Positions 11,274-19,413 of a DNA stretch of 64,000 nt are shown piece after piece. The notes below the pieces were generated by a model, which saw only the letters and a program-made list of their open reading frames with translations, did not search any database and was not told the DNA's origin. Origin of the DNA: Caldimonas brevitalea (GTDB taxonomy: Bacteria > Pseudomonadota > Gammaproteobacteria > Burkholderiales > Burkholderiaceae_C). The translations under genes were made by a program, and so were the position numbers. The stretch covers positions 6,324,001 to 6,388,000 of the forward strand of contig NZ_CP011371.1 of NCBI RefSeq assembly GCF_001017435.1. The letters are read 5' to 3'. Every line of letters begins with the position of its first letter. The stretch's first letter is position 1.

Positions 11274-11356
11274 GGAAAGAAGCGTCTCGGTAGCTGCGCG
11301 GCAAGCCGCGCCGAGGGCTCACTGTAGCGCGTTCGCCCGCCCGCCCTCAGCCCGCA

Positions 11357-12031
11357 TCACCAGAACTGCCACTGCCCGGTGTGTACCACCCACACCCCCA
11401 GCACGCCGTTGGTGACCGCATGCGAGATGGTCGGCACCCACAGCTTGCCGGTGTGGCGGTACAACCAGGCATAGGCGAGGCCGGCGATGATGGCCGCCAG
11501 CCACAGCGTGTGCGCCAGCGCGAACACACCGGTCGACATGGCGATGGCCTTGAGGCCGACACGGCGCGGGTCGACCCCCTCGAACTGCGGCTGCTCGATC
11601 CAGCGCATCAAAAACGAACGCCAGAACAGCTCTTCCATCACCGGCACCAGCAGCGCCGCGCCGACCCAGCGCACCGCGATCAGCGGCCAGTCGAGGCGGC
11701 CCTGGTCGTCGACCGGCGTGAAGGCGGCGGTCGCCTCGCCCACCACCATCCACGGCAGGGTGAGGTTGATCCACAGGGCGAACACGGCGACGCCGACGGC
11801 GATCGCAAGCACCCACTCCTTGAGGTTGGGCCAGGTCCCGCGCGCCAGTTCGGTGTATTCGCGCCAGAAATAGGCGAGCAGCGCCCCCACCGCCACCACG
11901 CTGACCCCGTAGACCCAGCGCGCGTCGAGGCCCGCGTCGGCCGGGATGGCGCCGCGCACCGCCAACAGCACCATGAACAGCACGAACGGCGCAATACGCG
12001 CGACGGCGCCGCGCGACAACTGGAATGGCAT
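11357..12031 (-). CDS. CPBP/CAAX-type intramembrane protease, PEP-CTERM associated type
   Basis: A 224-aa polytopic membrane protein with about six helices. The CPBP (Abi/CAAX protease) metal-site motifs are visible: VMEELFWRSFLMRW (EE..R, near residue 135), FALAHTLW (second motif) and TISHAVTNGVLG (third motif). A family of CAAX prenyl protease-related proteins of this size tracks with exosortase/PEP-CTERM systems in Betaproteobacteria, and two PEP-CTERM substrates occur in this window; assignment to it is inference. The ATG at 12031 is used because GGGGG lies upstream and a membrane helix follows directly. Confidence 0.85.
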   Translation of the reverse strand: MPFQLSRGAVARIAPFVLFMVLLAVRGAIPADAGLDARWVYGVSVVAVGALLAYFWREYTELARGTWPNLKEWVLAIAVGVAVFALWINLTLPWMVVGEATAAFTPVDDQGRLDWPLIAVRWVGAALLVPVMEELFWRSFLMRWIEQPQFEGVDPRRVGLKAIAMSTGVFALAHTLWLAAIIAGLAYAWLYRHTGKLWVPTISHAVTNGVLGVWVVHTGQWQFW

Positions 12032-12215
12032 CTGGAACCCCCTGAGACTCTTGGATTGAGACTGCAAATGGCCGCAAGGATGCCGCAGCTTGCCCACCGC
12101 GAAATTGACAATTCGTATCAGCAGTGATGCCAGTCTTGCACTTATGAAGATTTTCGATGGCGCTATCACGCCTGGGTGACAGCCCTATGACCGCCTTGCG
12201 CGCGGCGACCCGCGG

Positions 12216-12728
12216 TCAGCGGGACTGCAGCAGGTCGACGTAGGCCGGTGCCAGCAGCGCGTCGTCGGCGATCTGCAGCGCCTTGAGCAGCGCCCGGGCG
12301 GTCGCCTCGCCCTGCTCGATCGGCTCGCCCGACTGCAGCACCACCTCCAGCTCGACGAAACACCCCAGCTCGTCGACCTCGTCGAGGTGCACACGGGTGG
12401 CGCCCACCAGGTAGAGCGTGCGCCGTTTGCGCACCCGCCCGACGACGCCCAGCGCCTGCGTCAGCACCTCGCGCAAACGCGCTGGCTCGTCGGTCACGGT
12501 GATCTCGTAATGCGAGCATTTCGGCGCCAGTTGGTCGGCCCGGCGGTAGAAGATCAGCTCGCCGTGTCCGTCGCCGAAGTCGCGCAACTTCAGACGACCC
12601 TGGTCACAGCGGAAAAACGTGTCGTCCTGGTGCAGCTCGATGGGGCCCTGGTCGGCCAGCGGGCGCACCCGCGCTTCGACCGCCTGGAGGTCGGCCGCCC
12701 TCGCCTTGATTTCGACGTTGCGAGCCAT
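12216..12728 (-). CDS. CYTH domain protein (class IV adenylate cyclase / triphosphatase-like)
   Basis: A 170-aa CYTH-fold protein. The N-terminal VEIKARAAD corresponds to the ExExK triphosphate-binding strand (here E-I-K), followed by QDDTFFRCDQGRLKLRDF, ELIFYRRAD and the C-terminal VHLDEVDELGCFVELEVVL. These match the CyaB-like class IV cyclase group, which is found in many bacteria and whose activity is often a triphosphatase rather than a cyclase. It begins 4 bases after the stop of the LplT-acyltransferase gene and is therefore probably co-transcribed with it. Confidence 0.85.
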   Translation of the reverse strand: MARNVEIKARAADLQAVEARVRPLADQGPIELHQDDTFFRCDQGRLKLRDFGDGHGELIFYRRADQLAPKCSHYEITVTDEPARLREVLTQALGVVGRVRKRRTLYLVGATRVHLDEVDELGCFVELEVVLQSGEPIEQGEATARALLKALQIADDALLAPAYVDLLQSR

Positions 12729-12732
12729 CGGG

Positions 12733-14622
12733 TCAGGCCGCGAGCAACCGGCCGACCCGCTCACGCAAGCCGTCGAGCGACACGGTCTCGGCCGGCATCG
12801 CCGGACCGGCGACCACCCCCACACGGCTGAACACGCCGCGGCGGAACGGCCGCACCATCGCCGTGCCTTGCTCGACGCGCGAGAAGTAGGAGCCCCACAG
12901 GTTCTGCAGGGCGACCGGCACCACCGGCGCCGGCTGGGCCTGCAGGATCTTCATCAAGCCGCCCTTGAACTCCTGCAGCGTGCCGTCCCGCGTGATGGCG
13001 CCTTCGGGGAAGATGCCCAGCAGGTCACCCTCACGCAGCACGCGCTGCGCTTCCTGAAAGGCCCGCTCGTAGGTGGCCGGGTCTTCTTTCTGCGGCGCGA
13101 TCGGGATCGCGCGCGCCAGCTTGAACAGCCAGCCGAGCACCGGGATCTTGAAGATGCGGTGGTCCATGATGAACACGATGGGCCGCGGGCTGGCCGCCAT
13201 CAGCAAGATGGCGTCGACGAAGCTGACATGGTTGGCCGCGATGACGGCCGCACCGTGCGACGGGATGTGCTCGTCGCCGTGCACCTTGAAGCGGTAGATG
13301 CAGCGCGAGACGAGCAAGGCGACGAAACGCAGCAGGTATTCGGGCACCAGCATGAAGATGTAGAAGCCGACCAGGGCATTCAGCAGCCCGGTGACCAGGA
13401 ACACCTGCGGCACGCTGAAGCCGGCTTGCAACAGGGCACCGGCGAGCACTGCGCTGGCGATCATGAACAGTGCGTTGAGGATGTTGTTGGCGGCAATGAT
13501 GCGAGCCCGGTGGCTGGCCTGCGCGCGCATCTGGATCAGCGCATACATCGGCACGCTGTAGAGGCCGGCGCTGAGGCTGAGCAGCAGCAGGTCGAGCAAC
13601 ACGCGCACATGGCCGGGCTGCGCGACGAAGCTGCCCAGCGTGTAGGACACGGCCGGCTGGGGCAGCCCGCGCGACGCGAAGTACAGGTCGATCGCGAACA
13701 CACTCATGCCCAGCGCGCCCACCGGCACCAGGCCGATCTCGACATGGCGCCGCGACAGCGTCTCGCACAGCAGCGAGCCGATGCCGATGCCGACCGAGAA
13801 CACCACCAGCAGCAGCGACGCGACCTGCTCGTTGCCGTGCAGCACCTCCTTGGCGAACGACGGGAACTGGGACAAAAACACCGCCCCGAAGAACCACATC
13901 CACGAGATGCCGAGGATGGAGCGGAACACCGCGACGCTCTCGCGCGCGAGGCGCAGGTTGCGCAAGGTTTCGCTGAGCGGGTTCCAGTTGATCTGCAAGG
14001 CCGGGTCGGTGGCCGGCGAGACCGGCACACGCTGGGCCGTGACACGCCCCAACACCGCCAGGCCGAAGCAGGCCCACGCGACGTATTGCGCGCCGACCCC
14101 GGGCATTGCGATCAACAGGCCACCGGCGACGTTGCCGAGCAGGATCGCCACGAAGGTGCCCATTTCGACCATGCCGTTGCCGCCGGTGAGCTCGCGCTCG
14201 CTCAGGTGCTGCGGCAGGTAGGCGTACTTCACTGGGCCGAACAAGGTGGAGTGCAAGCCCATCAGGAACACGCACAGCAGCAGCACGGCCACCTGCTGGG
14301 TGACGAATCCGATCCCGGCGACGGCCATGATGGCGATCTCGAGCGACTTCACGAACCGGATCAAACGGGCCTTGTCGTACTTGTCCGCCAGCTGTCCGCT
14401 GGTCGCCGAGAACAGCAGGAAGGGCAGGATGAACAAGGCCCCGATGGCCAGGCCGGCGACCGCCGGCGGCAGCCAGGCCACCTGCACCTGGTAGGTGACG
14501 AGCACGGTGAAGGCGAACTTGAACAGGTTGTCGTTGCCGGCCCCCAGGAACTGGGTCCAGAAGAACGGCGCGAAACGGCGCTGCGTCAGCAGCGCGAACT
14601 GGCTGGTGTGGGACTGGCTCAT
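12733..14622 (-). CDS. Lysophospholipid transporter fused to 1-acylglycerol-3-phosphate acyltransferase
   Basis: A 629-aa fusion. Residues 1-410 are an MFS transporter of the LplT type (SQFALLTQRRFAPFFWTQF, then about 12 helices, GPVKYAYLPQHL). Residues about 425-629 are a PlsC-like acyltransferase with NHVSFVD (HX4D catalytic motif), FIMDHRIFKIPVLGWLFK and FPEGAITRDG. LplT flips lysophospholipids across the inner membrane and the acyltransferase restores them to diacyl lipids, so the fusion couples import and repair. The full E. coli Aas protein also has an acyl-ACP synthetase domain; none is seen here. The start at 14622 removes an upstream open frame that is antisense to the next gene. Confidence 0.92.
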   Translation of the reverse strand: MSQSHTSQFALLTQRRFAPFFWTQFLGAGNDNLFKFAFTVLVTYQVQVAWLPPAVAGLAIGALFILPFLLFSATSGQLADKYDKARLIRFVKSLEIAIMAVAGIGFVTQQVAVLLLCVFLMGLHSTLFGPVKYAYLPQHLSERELTGGNGMVEMGTFVAILLGNVAGGLLIAMPGVGAQYVAWACFGLAVLGRVTAQRVPVSPATDPALQINWNPLSETLRNLRLARESVAVFRSILGISWMWFFGAVFLSQFPSFAKEVLHGNEQVASLLLVVFSVGIGIGSLLCETLSRRHVEIGLVPVGALGMSVFAIDLYFASRGLPQPAVSYTLGSFVAQPGHVRVLLDLLLLSLSAGLYSVPMYALIQMRAQASHRARIIAANNILNALFMIASAVLAGALLQAGFSVPQVFLVTGLLNALVGFYIFMLVPEYLLRFVALLVSRCIYRFKVHGDEHIPSHGAAVIAANHVSFVDAILLMAASPRPIVFIMDHRIFKIPVLGWLFKLARAIPIAPQKEDPATYERAFQEAQRVLREGDLLGIFPEGAITRDGTLQEFKGGLMKILQAQPAPVVPVALQNLWGSYFSRVEQGTAMVRPFRRGVFSRVGVVAGPAMPAETVSLDGLRERVGRLLAA

Positions 14623-14738
14623 CGTGTTGTCTTCTGGACCCTCGGCGTTGCCGCGATTTAACCACCCGGCACACAGCGCGGCGGCGCCCGGCGCGACAGG
14701 AATACCGCGCTGGCGCGCAGTACGCCGCATACCCGGCG

Positions 14739-15530
14739 TCAGTCGACCGTGGCCACGCGGGTGCCGAGGCCGGCGCGCGGCAGCCATTCGAACACCGAGT
14801 CGACGGTGACGGTTTCGATGCGACCGCTGTAGCGCTGCGACCCGGGATGGTCGTCGAACGCGATGTTGGCGCGGGTCGCGCGGGCACCGAGCCGTGTGAA
14901 GGTGCCCAGGCGCAGCTGCGTCGGTCGGTAGTCCTTCAGCCGCAGCCACGCCTGGGCGCGCTCGCGGCTGTCGGCCCCCGTGTCGGCCGCGAACGCCAGG
15001 GTTTCGATGGCCCACTGGTTGGACTGCTGGTAACGCCCCGACCAGGGGTAGGCAAGCATGTTGTAGGCCGGGGTGTGCAAACGGGCCAGCTGCGACGGGT
15101 CTTGCAGCAAGGGCAGCAGCCGCTCCTGCAAGGCCGGCGCCAACAGCACCACGCCGGCCTCGTACCGGTGCAGGTCGTCGAGGAAGAACTGCCCGAGCCC
15201 TTGGCGGTAGAGGTCGGCCTGGGCGCTGTCGCAATGGTTGAGCTTGTGCACCACGCGCCACACGCCGCTACCGGTCTCGCGGTAGGCAAAGCCGAGATGC
15301 GAGTAGCGCAGGCCGTAGCGGCTCAGGTCCTGTCCGGCCCGGGCCAGCACGGCCACGCGCGCGCCGGTGCTGTCGAGGTAGCGGGCGGTGCGCTGCGCCA
15401 GCTGCAGCCCACGGTCCAGGGTGTCGGTCGTGAGGGGCTTGCTGTCGCAGTCCCGGCCGGCATGTGCGGCCACGGCGGTCAGCGCGATCGCCACGGCGGC
15501 GCCGGCGCGTAGTGACAAGAGTCGGGTCAT
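14739..15530 (-). CDS. DUF2145 family periplasmic protein
   Basis: A 263-aa protein with a signal peptide (cleavage near AAHAG, residue 25). It matches DUF2145 proteins of Betaproteobacteria by YGLRYSHLGFAYR (about 72-84), VVHKLNHCDS, GLGQFFLDDLHRYEAGVVLL, and YNMLAYPWSGRYQQSNQW. The conserved His, Cys and Tyr residues suggest a papain-like or NlpC-type hydrolase, but the activity is not established. A secreted hypothetical gene lies 6 bases upstream, so the pair is likely an operon. Confidence 0.8.
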   Translation of the reverse strand: MTRLLSLRAGAAVAIALTAVAAHAGRDCDSKPLTTDTLDRGLQLAQRTARYLDSTGARVAVLARAGQDLSRYGLRYSHLGFAYRETGSGVWRVVHKLNHCDSAQADLYRQGLGQFFLDDLHRYEAGVVLLAPALQERLLPLLQDPSQLARLHTPAYNMLAYPWSGRYQQSNQWAIETLAFAADTGADSRERAQAWLRLKDYRPTQLRLGTFTRLGARATRANIAFDDHPGSQRYSGRIETVTVDSVFEWLPRAGLGTRVATVD

Positions 15531-15536
15531 CGCGGT

Positions 15537-15974
15537 TCAGCGTGTCAGCCGTTGGTCGTACAACAACGCAGCGCCGATTTCATTTGGAATGAAGGCGATG
15601 GCCCGGCCGGCGGCCGACAACACCCAACCGGCGCTGAGCGCGACCACGGTGACCGCCGTGCCGACGGCCAGCGAGGCACCACCGGCGAGCTTGACGCTGG
15701 CCCGGGCACCATCTGACGCGCGCTCCAGCACCCAGACCGTGCCGGCGGCCGAGGCTTCGACGGCCACCACCGTGAGGGCGGCACCGGCCGACAAGACCAC
15801 TGCCGGCGCTGCCACCGACACCGCCACCGGCAAGGCCGACAAGACGCTCGCGTCGGACGCGCCCGGGTGGGCTTGCGCCGGGCGCCAGGCGGCCAGTGCC
15901 GACACGAGCAGGAGCTGGGCAGCCAGCGCGGCCGCGAGGCGGCGGGACGAACACCGAACGGACATCTGCTTCAC
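15537..15974 (-). CDS. Secreted Ala/Val-rich hypothetical protein
   Basis: A 145-aa protein. A GTG start at 15974 is chosen because AAGGAG lies 8 bases upstream. It yields a signal peptide (MKQMSVRCSSRRLAAALAAQ..., cleavage after RPAQA). The mature part is strikingly low-complexity, rich in Ala, Val, Ser and Gly, with alternating hydrophobic stretches (VVLSAGAALTVVAVEASAAG). This is beta-like rather than membrane-spanning. No family is recognised. It precedes the DUF2145 gene by 6 bases. Confidence 0.65.
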   Translation of the reverse strand: MKQMSVRCSSRRLAAALAAQLLLVSALAAWRPAQAHPGASDASVLSALPVAVSVAAPAVVLSAGAALTVVAVEASAAGTVWVLERASDGARASVKLAGGASLAVGTAVTVVALSAGWVLSAAGRAIAFIPNEIGAALLYDQRLTR

Positions 15975-16006
15975 GGAGCATCTCCTTCCAAGGGTCGAGG
16001 GGTTCA

Positions 16007-16471
16007 TCACGCGTTGTCAGCCGTCACCGCGGCGCGGCTGGCCGCGCCTTGCATGCGGGCTTCGGCGAGGTCGGCCTCGTGTGCGTCACGCAGCGTCTTG
16101 GCCAGCGTGAACACGGTCGAGATCAGAAACAGCCAGCTGACGCCGAGGTAGGCCTTGTAGGTCGGGTTGACGTCCATGCGCCACAAACCCCAGCCGGTCA
16201 GCGCCATCGCGAGCCCGAAACCGCCCCAGACCACCAGCTTCCACATCGGCGTGTCGGTCTGGCGCAGTTCGTTGTCGCGCACGAACTTGCTGAGCGCGAA
16301 GGCGGTCGAGAGGCAGAAGACGTAGCCCATCACCATGAAGGCCCGGTGGATGTCCTCGCCCGGCAGGTAGGCCAGGCCGGTCCCACACAAGGTCACGGCG
16401 GCACCGAAGGACACCCACACCTGGGTCTTCCAGGCCTTGGTGTCACGACGGATCAGGGGGACGGTACGCAT
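16007..16471 (-). CDS. YiaA/YiaB-type inner membrane protein
   Basis: A 154-aa membrane protein with two repeats of the YiaAB two-helix domain. Each repeat has two transmembrane helices ending in a charged RD motif: LSKFVRDN (about 65-72) and LAKTLRDA (about 128-135). E. coli YiaA and YiaB share this layout; their function is unknown. The ATG at 16471 is preferred over upstream starts because a basic cytoplasmic lead (MRTVPLIRRDTKAWK) then precedes the first helix. It is divergent from the XRE-like regulator at 16610. Confidence 0.75.
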   Translation of the reverse strand: MRTVPLIRRDTKAWKTQVWVSFGAAVTLCGTGLAYLPGEDIHRAFMVMGYVFCLSTAFALSKFVRDNELRQTDTPMWKLVVWGGFGLAMALTGWGLWRMDVNPTYKAYLGVSWLFLISTVFTLAKTLRDAHEADLAEARMQGAASRAAVTADNA

Positions 16472-16568
16472 GCAAGCCTCTGGGCTGTTGAACATGGCGT
16501 GCATCGTGCCGGCCGGCTGCCCCAAGGGCAACGAAACAGTACGGGGTGGCGCTGACGGAGGCAGGCAG

Positions 16569-16598
16569 TATCTTCAGGAGATACTTCAGGCCCTGAAG
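16569..16598 (+). promoter_or_regulatory. Adjacent palindromes upstream of the XRE-like regulator
   Basis: TATCT-TCAGG-AGATA (16569-16583) abuts the perfect 15-bp palindrome CTTCAGG-C-CCTGAAG (16584-16598). TTCAGG occurs in both. The pair sits 11 bases before the ATG at 16610, so a bound protein could block transcription or ribosome access. Autoregulation by the downstream HTH protein is inferred. Confidence 0.55.
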
Positions 16599-16609
16599 GA
16601 GCCCTGTAG

Positions 16610-17359
16610 ATGAGCACCACCCTCGACCTCGTCGTCGCCCTGAAAGCCGAGCTGAAAACCGCCGGGCTCACCTATGCCGAGCTGGCGCCGCAGCTCGGCA
16701 TGGCGGAGTCGAGCGTCAAGCGCATGTTCGCCAAGGCCGACATGCCGCTGTCGCGCATCGACGAGATCTGCCGCGTGCTGAAGCTCGACTTTGCCGACCT
16801 GGCACGCCAGGTCGCCGATGCACAACCGCTGCGGCGTGAGCTGACCCTGGAGCAGGAGAAGGCGGTGGTGGCCGACCGGCGTTTGATGCTGGTGGCGATC
16901 TGCTGCCTGAGCCTGTGGACCTGCGAGCAGATCGTCTCGACCTACACCTACAGCGAAGCCGACCTGGTGAAATGCCTCACCCAGCTCGACCGCCTGGGCA
17001 TCATCGAGCTGAAGCCGATGAACCGCTACCGGCTGAAGCTGGCCAAGGGCTTTCGCTGGCGGCCACACGGACCGGTGATGCAGTTCTTTCGCGAGCAGGT
17101 GGTGGACGACTACTACAGCGGCGGCTTCGACGGCGACGGCGAGATGCTGACGCTGGTGCACGGCTCGATCGGCAAGAGCCTCGCCAACTTGTTCAACGAG
17201 CGGCTGCAGCGGGTGGCGCAGGACTTTGCCCAGCAGCACCTGGCCGACCAGAAGCTGCCGCCACAACAGCGCGCGCCCTACACGCTGGTGATCGGCATGC
17301 GCTCGTGGTTCTTCGCTGCCTTCCGTGACCTGAAGCGGCCCAACGGCGGCGGCAGCTGA
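16610..17359 (+). CDS. XRE-like helix-turn-helix transcriptional regulator
   Basis: A 249-aa regulator. Residues 5-60 form a lambda-repressor-like HTH: AELKTAGLTYAELAPQLGMAESSVKRMF, followed by LSRIDEICRVLKLDFADLA. The remaining 185 residues include a central segment resembling a winged helix (YSEADLVKCLTQLDRLGIIELKPMNRYRL) and a helical C-terminus, probably a dimerisation or sensing domain. No ligand motif is identifiable. Tandem palindromes lie immediately upstream. Confidence 0.8.
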   Translation: MSTTLDLVVALKAELKTAGLTYAELAPQLGMAESSVKRMFAKADMPLSRIDEICRVLKLDFADLARQVADAQPLRRELTLEQEKAVVADRRLMLVAICCLSLWTCEQIVSTYTYSEADLVKCLTQLDRLGIIELKPMNRYRLKLAKGFRWRPHGPVMQFFREQVVDDYYSGGFDGDGEMLTLVHGSIGKSLANLFNERLQRVAQDFAQQHLADQKLPPQQRAPYTLVIGMRSWFFAAFRDLKRPNGGGS

Positions 17360-17365
17360 GGCCGC

Positions 17366-18577
17366 TCAGACGACACCGCGCGCCCGCAACGCCTGCAGCT
17401 GTTCGGCCGTCACGCCGATCTCGCGCAGCACCGCCTCGGTGTCTTCTCCCAGCGCTGGCGCCCTGCGCGTGATGCGGCCGGGCGTGGCGCTCAGCTTGGG
17501 CACCACGCCCGGCACCTCGACCGCCAGGCCGGTGTCGCTCACGACCTGCTCGATCATGCCGCGGGCCCGGTAGTGCGGGTCTTCGGCGATGTCCTTGGCG
17601 GTGTAGATGCGCCCGGCCGGGACCTGGGCGCCGGTCAAGGCCTCGAGCACCTGTGCGACCTCGCGCGTTCGGGTCCAGTCGCCGATGGCGGCGTCGATGT
17701 CGTCCACCCGCGCCACGCGGCCGGTGTTGTGCGCGAGGGCCGGGTCTTGCGCCAGATCGTCGCGCCCGATCACCGCCATCAGGCGCTTGAAGATGGAATC
17801 GCCATTGCCTGCCACCAGCACATAACCGTCGCGGCAGGGATAGGCATTGCTCGGCGCGATGCCCGGCAGGGCCGAGCCCGCGGCTTCACGTACCACGCCG
17901 AACGCGCTGTACTCGGGCAGCAGGCTTTCCATGCAGTTGAACACCGCTTCGTACAGCGCGACGTCGACCACCTGGCCGCGACCGCTGCGCTGCCGATGCT
18001 GCAGCGCCAGCAGCACGCCGATGACACCGTGCAGCGAAGCCAGCGTGTCGCCGATGCTGACGCCCACGCGCACCGGTACCCGGCCGGGCTCGCCGCTCAG
18101 ATGGCGCAGGCCGCCCATCGCCTCGGCCACCACGCCGAAGCCGGGGCGGTCCTTGTAGGGCCCGGTCTGGCCGTAGCCGCTGATGCGCAGCATCACCAGC
18201 CCCGGGTTGTCGGCGCTGAGCACCTCGTAGCCCAGCCCCCAGGCCTCCATCACACCCGGCTTGAAGTTCTCGACCACCACGTCGGCTTCGGCGATCAGGC
18301 GGCGCGCGATCTCGCGCGCTTCGGCCTGGCGCAGGTCGAGCGTCACGCTCTTCTTGTTGCGCGACTGCACCTGCCACCAGACGCTGGTGCCCTCGTGCAG
18401 CAAGCGCCACTGGCGCAACGGGTCGCCCTGCCCCGGCGGCTCGATCTTGAGGACGTCGGCGCCGAAGTCGGCCAAGGTCTTGGCGGCAAAGGGGCCGGCG
18501 ATCAGCTGGCCGAGTTCGACCACCTTGAGGCCGGCGAGCGGCCCGCCGGGTGGGGGTGTGGTGTCGGGTGAGGTCAT
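17366..18577 (-). CDS. CaiB/BaiF family (class III) CoA transferase
   Basis: A 403-aa class III CoA transferase, which moves CoA between carboxylic acids through an Asp-linked anhydride. Landmarks are LAGLKVVELGQLIAGPFAAKTLADFGADVLKIEPPG at the N-terminus, QSRNKKSVTLDL, VVENFKPGVMEAWGLGY, and GYGQTGPYKDRPGFGVVAEAMGG, which includes the catalytic Asp region. The substrate cannot be told from sequence. Its start overlaps the stop of the ChaN-like gene by 4 bases (ATGA), giving a lysR-chaN-CoA transferase operon. Confidence 0.92.
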   Translation of the reverse strand: MTSPDTTPPPGGPLAGLKVVELGQLIAGPFAAKTLADFGADVLKIEPPGQGDPLRQWRLLHEGTSVWWQVQSRNKKSVTLDLRQAEAREIARRLIAEADVVVENFKPGVMEAWGLGYEVLSADNPGLVMLRISGYGQTGPYKDRPGFGVVAEAMGGLRHLSGEPGRVPVRVGVSIGDTLASLHGVIGVLLALQHRQRSGRGQVVDVALYEAVFNCMESLLPEYSAFGVVREAAGSALPGIAPSNAYPCRDGYVLVAGNGDSIFKRLMAVIGRDDLAQDPALAHNTGRVARVDDIDAAIGDWTRTREVAQVLEALTGAQVPAGRIYTAKDIAEDPHYRARGMIEQVVSDTGLAVEVPGVVPKLSATPGRITRRAPALGEDTEAVLREIGVTAEQLQALRARGVV

Positions 18578-19413
18578 GAGGAAGCAGCTCCAGAGGCCGG
18601 AGGGGCGGCGGGCACGGCCTTCCGGCGTAAGGCGTCGCACGGGTCGCTCTTGGTCGGCGTGAGCCGTGCGGGACGTGTTTCGTCGAAACCGGTGCGGGTC
18701 TCGGCGCCGGCCGCGGCAAACACGATGGTGCGCACGACCAGGCCCGGCGCGACGTTGTCGAGTTGCAGCGGCACGCCGGTGCCGCGCGAGGCGTGCACCG
18801 CGCCGCTGAGCATCACGGTGACCCGGTCGCGGGCGGCGCCGGCGCTGGCATCGCGCAAGGTTTCCGCCAGGCTGCGGTCGCGTGCCAGTTGCATGCGCAC
18901 CATGCCGGGCAGGTGCGCCTCGGGCAACAAGCCGCAATGTCCCTCCCGCACCGCCTCGATGAGGCGCGCATGGGCGGGCGGCGGCACGGCGCGGTCCCAA
19001 TGCGTCTGGCCCATCGCCTCGCGCAGCGCCGGCCGTGGCAAGTCGCCACCGTAGACGGGCCGGCCGGCCTGCACGGCGTGCATCACCACGTCGCGGTACT
19101 GTGACCACGGCCAGGCCTTGTCGTGCCAGCCCAGCGCGTCGCGCACCTGCGCCTCGCTGCTGTGCTTGGGCAGTCCTGCGGTGTGGCGGCCGCGCTCGGC
19201 CATCTCGACCACCAGCGCGTGCAAACGCCCCTGTTGGGCCAAGCGTTGCACTTCGGCGGCCACCTGGCGCTGCTGGTCGAGCTGGTCGTGGCGCTCGCCG
19301 AACAGCCAGGCGGTCTGCGCCGCAGCGCACCCGCACAGCAGGCTCAGCAGCAACCCGGCCAGCCGCCGCGGAGCATGGCCGCGGAAGGCGCGTCGCGTGG
19401 AAAAGGCGTTCAT
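18574..19413 (-). CDS. ChaN-like haem-binding lipoprotein
   Basis: A 279-aa secreted protein. The N-terminal LLLSLLCGC fits a lipobox, so it may be lipid-anchored. The body matches the ChaN/Tiki-like family (haem-binding uptake proteins, EreA/ChaN fold): LFGERHDQLDQQ with the Glu-His pair near residue 40, VVEMAERG, and GLLPEAHLPGMVRMQLARD. In Campylobacter ChaN binds cofacial haem; haem binding here is inference. ATGA overlaps couple it to the LysR gene upstream and the CoA transferase downstream. Confidence 0.8.
   Translation of the reverse strand: MNAFSTRRAFRGHAPRRLAGLLLSLLCGCAAAQTAWLFGERHDQLDQQRQVAAEVQRLAQQGRLHALVVEMAERGRHTAGLPKHSSEAQVRDALGWHDKAWPWSQYRDVVMHAVQAGRPVYGGDLPRPALREAMGQTHWDRAVPPPAHARLIEAVREGHCGLLPEAHLPGMVRMQLARDRSLAETLRDASAGAARDRVTVMLSGAVHASRGTGVPLQLDNVAPGLVVRTIVFAAAGAETRTGFDETRPARLTPTKSDPCDALRRKAVPAAPPASGAASS

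Noticed and set aside
12619..14661. 680-aa plus-strand frame opposite the LplT-acyltransferase gene
   Set aside because: It is a Gln/His/Arg-rich shadow of a well-defined two-domain protein.
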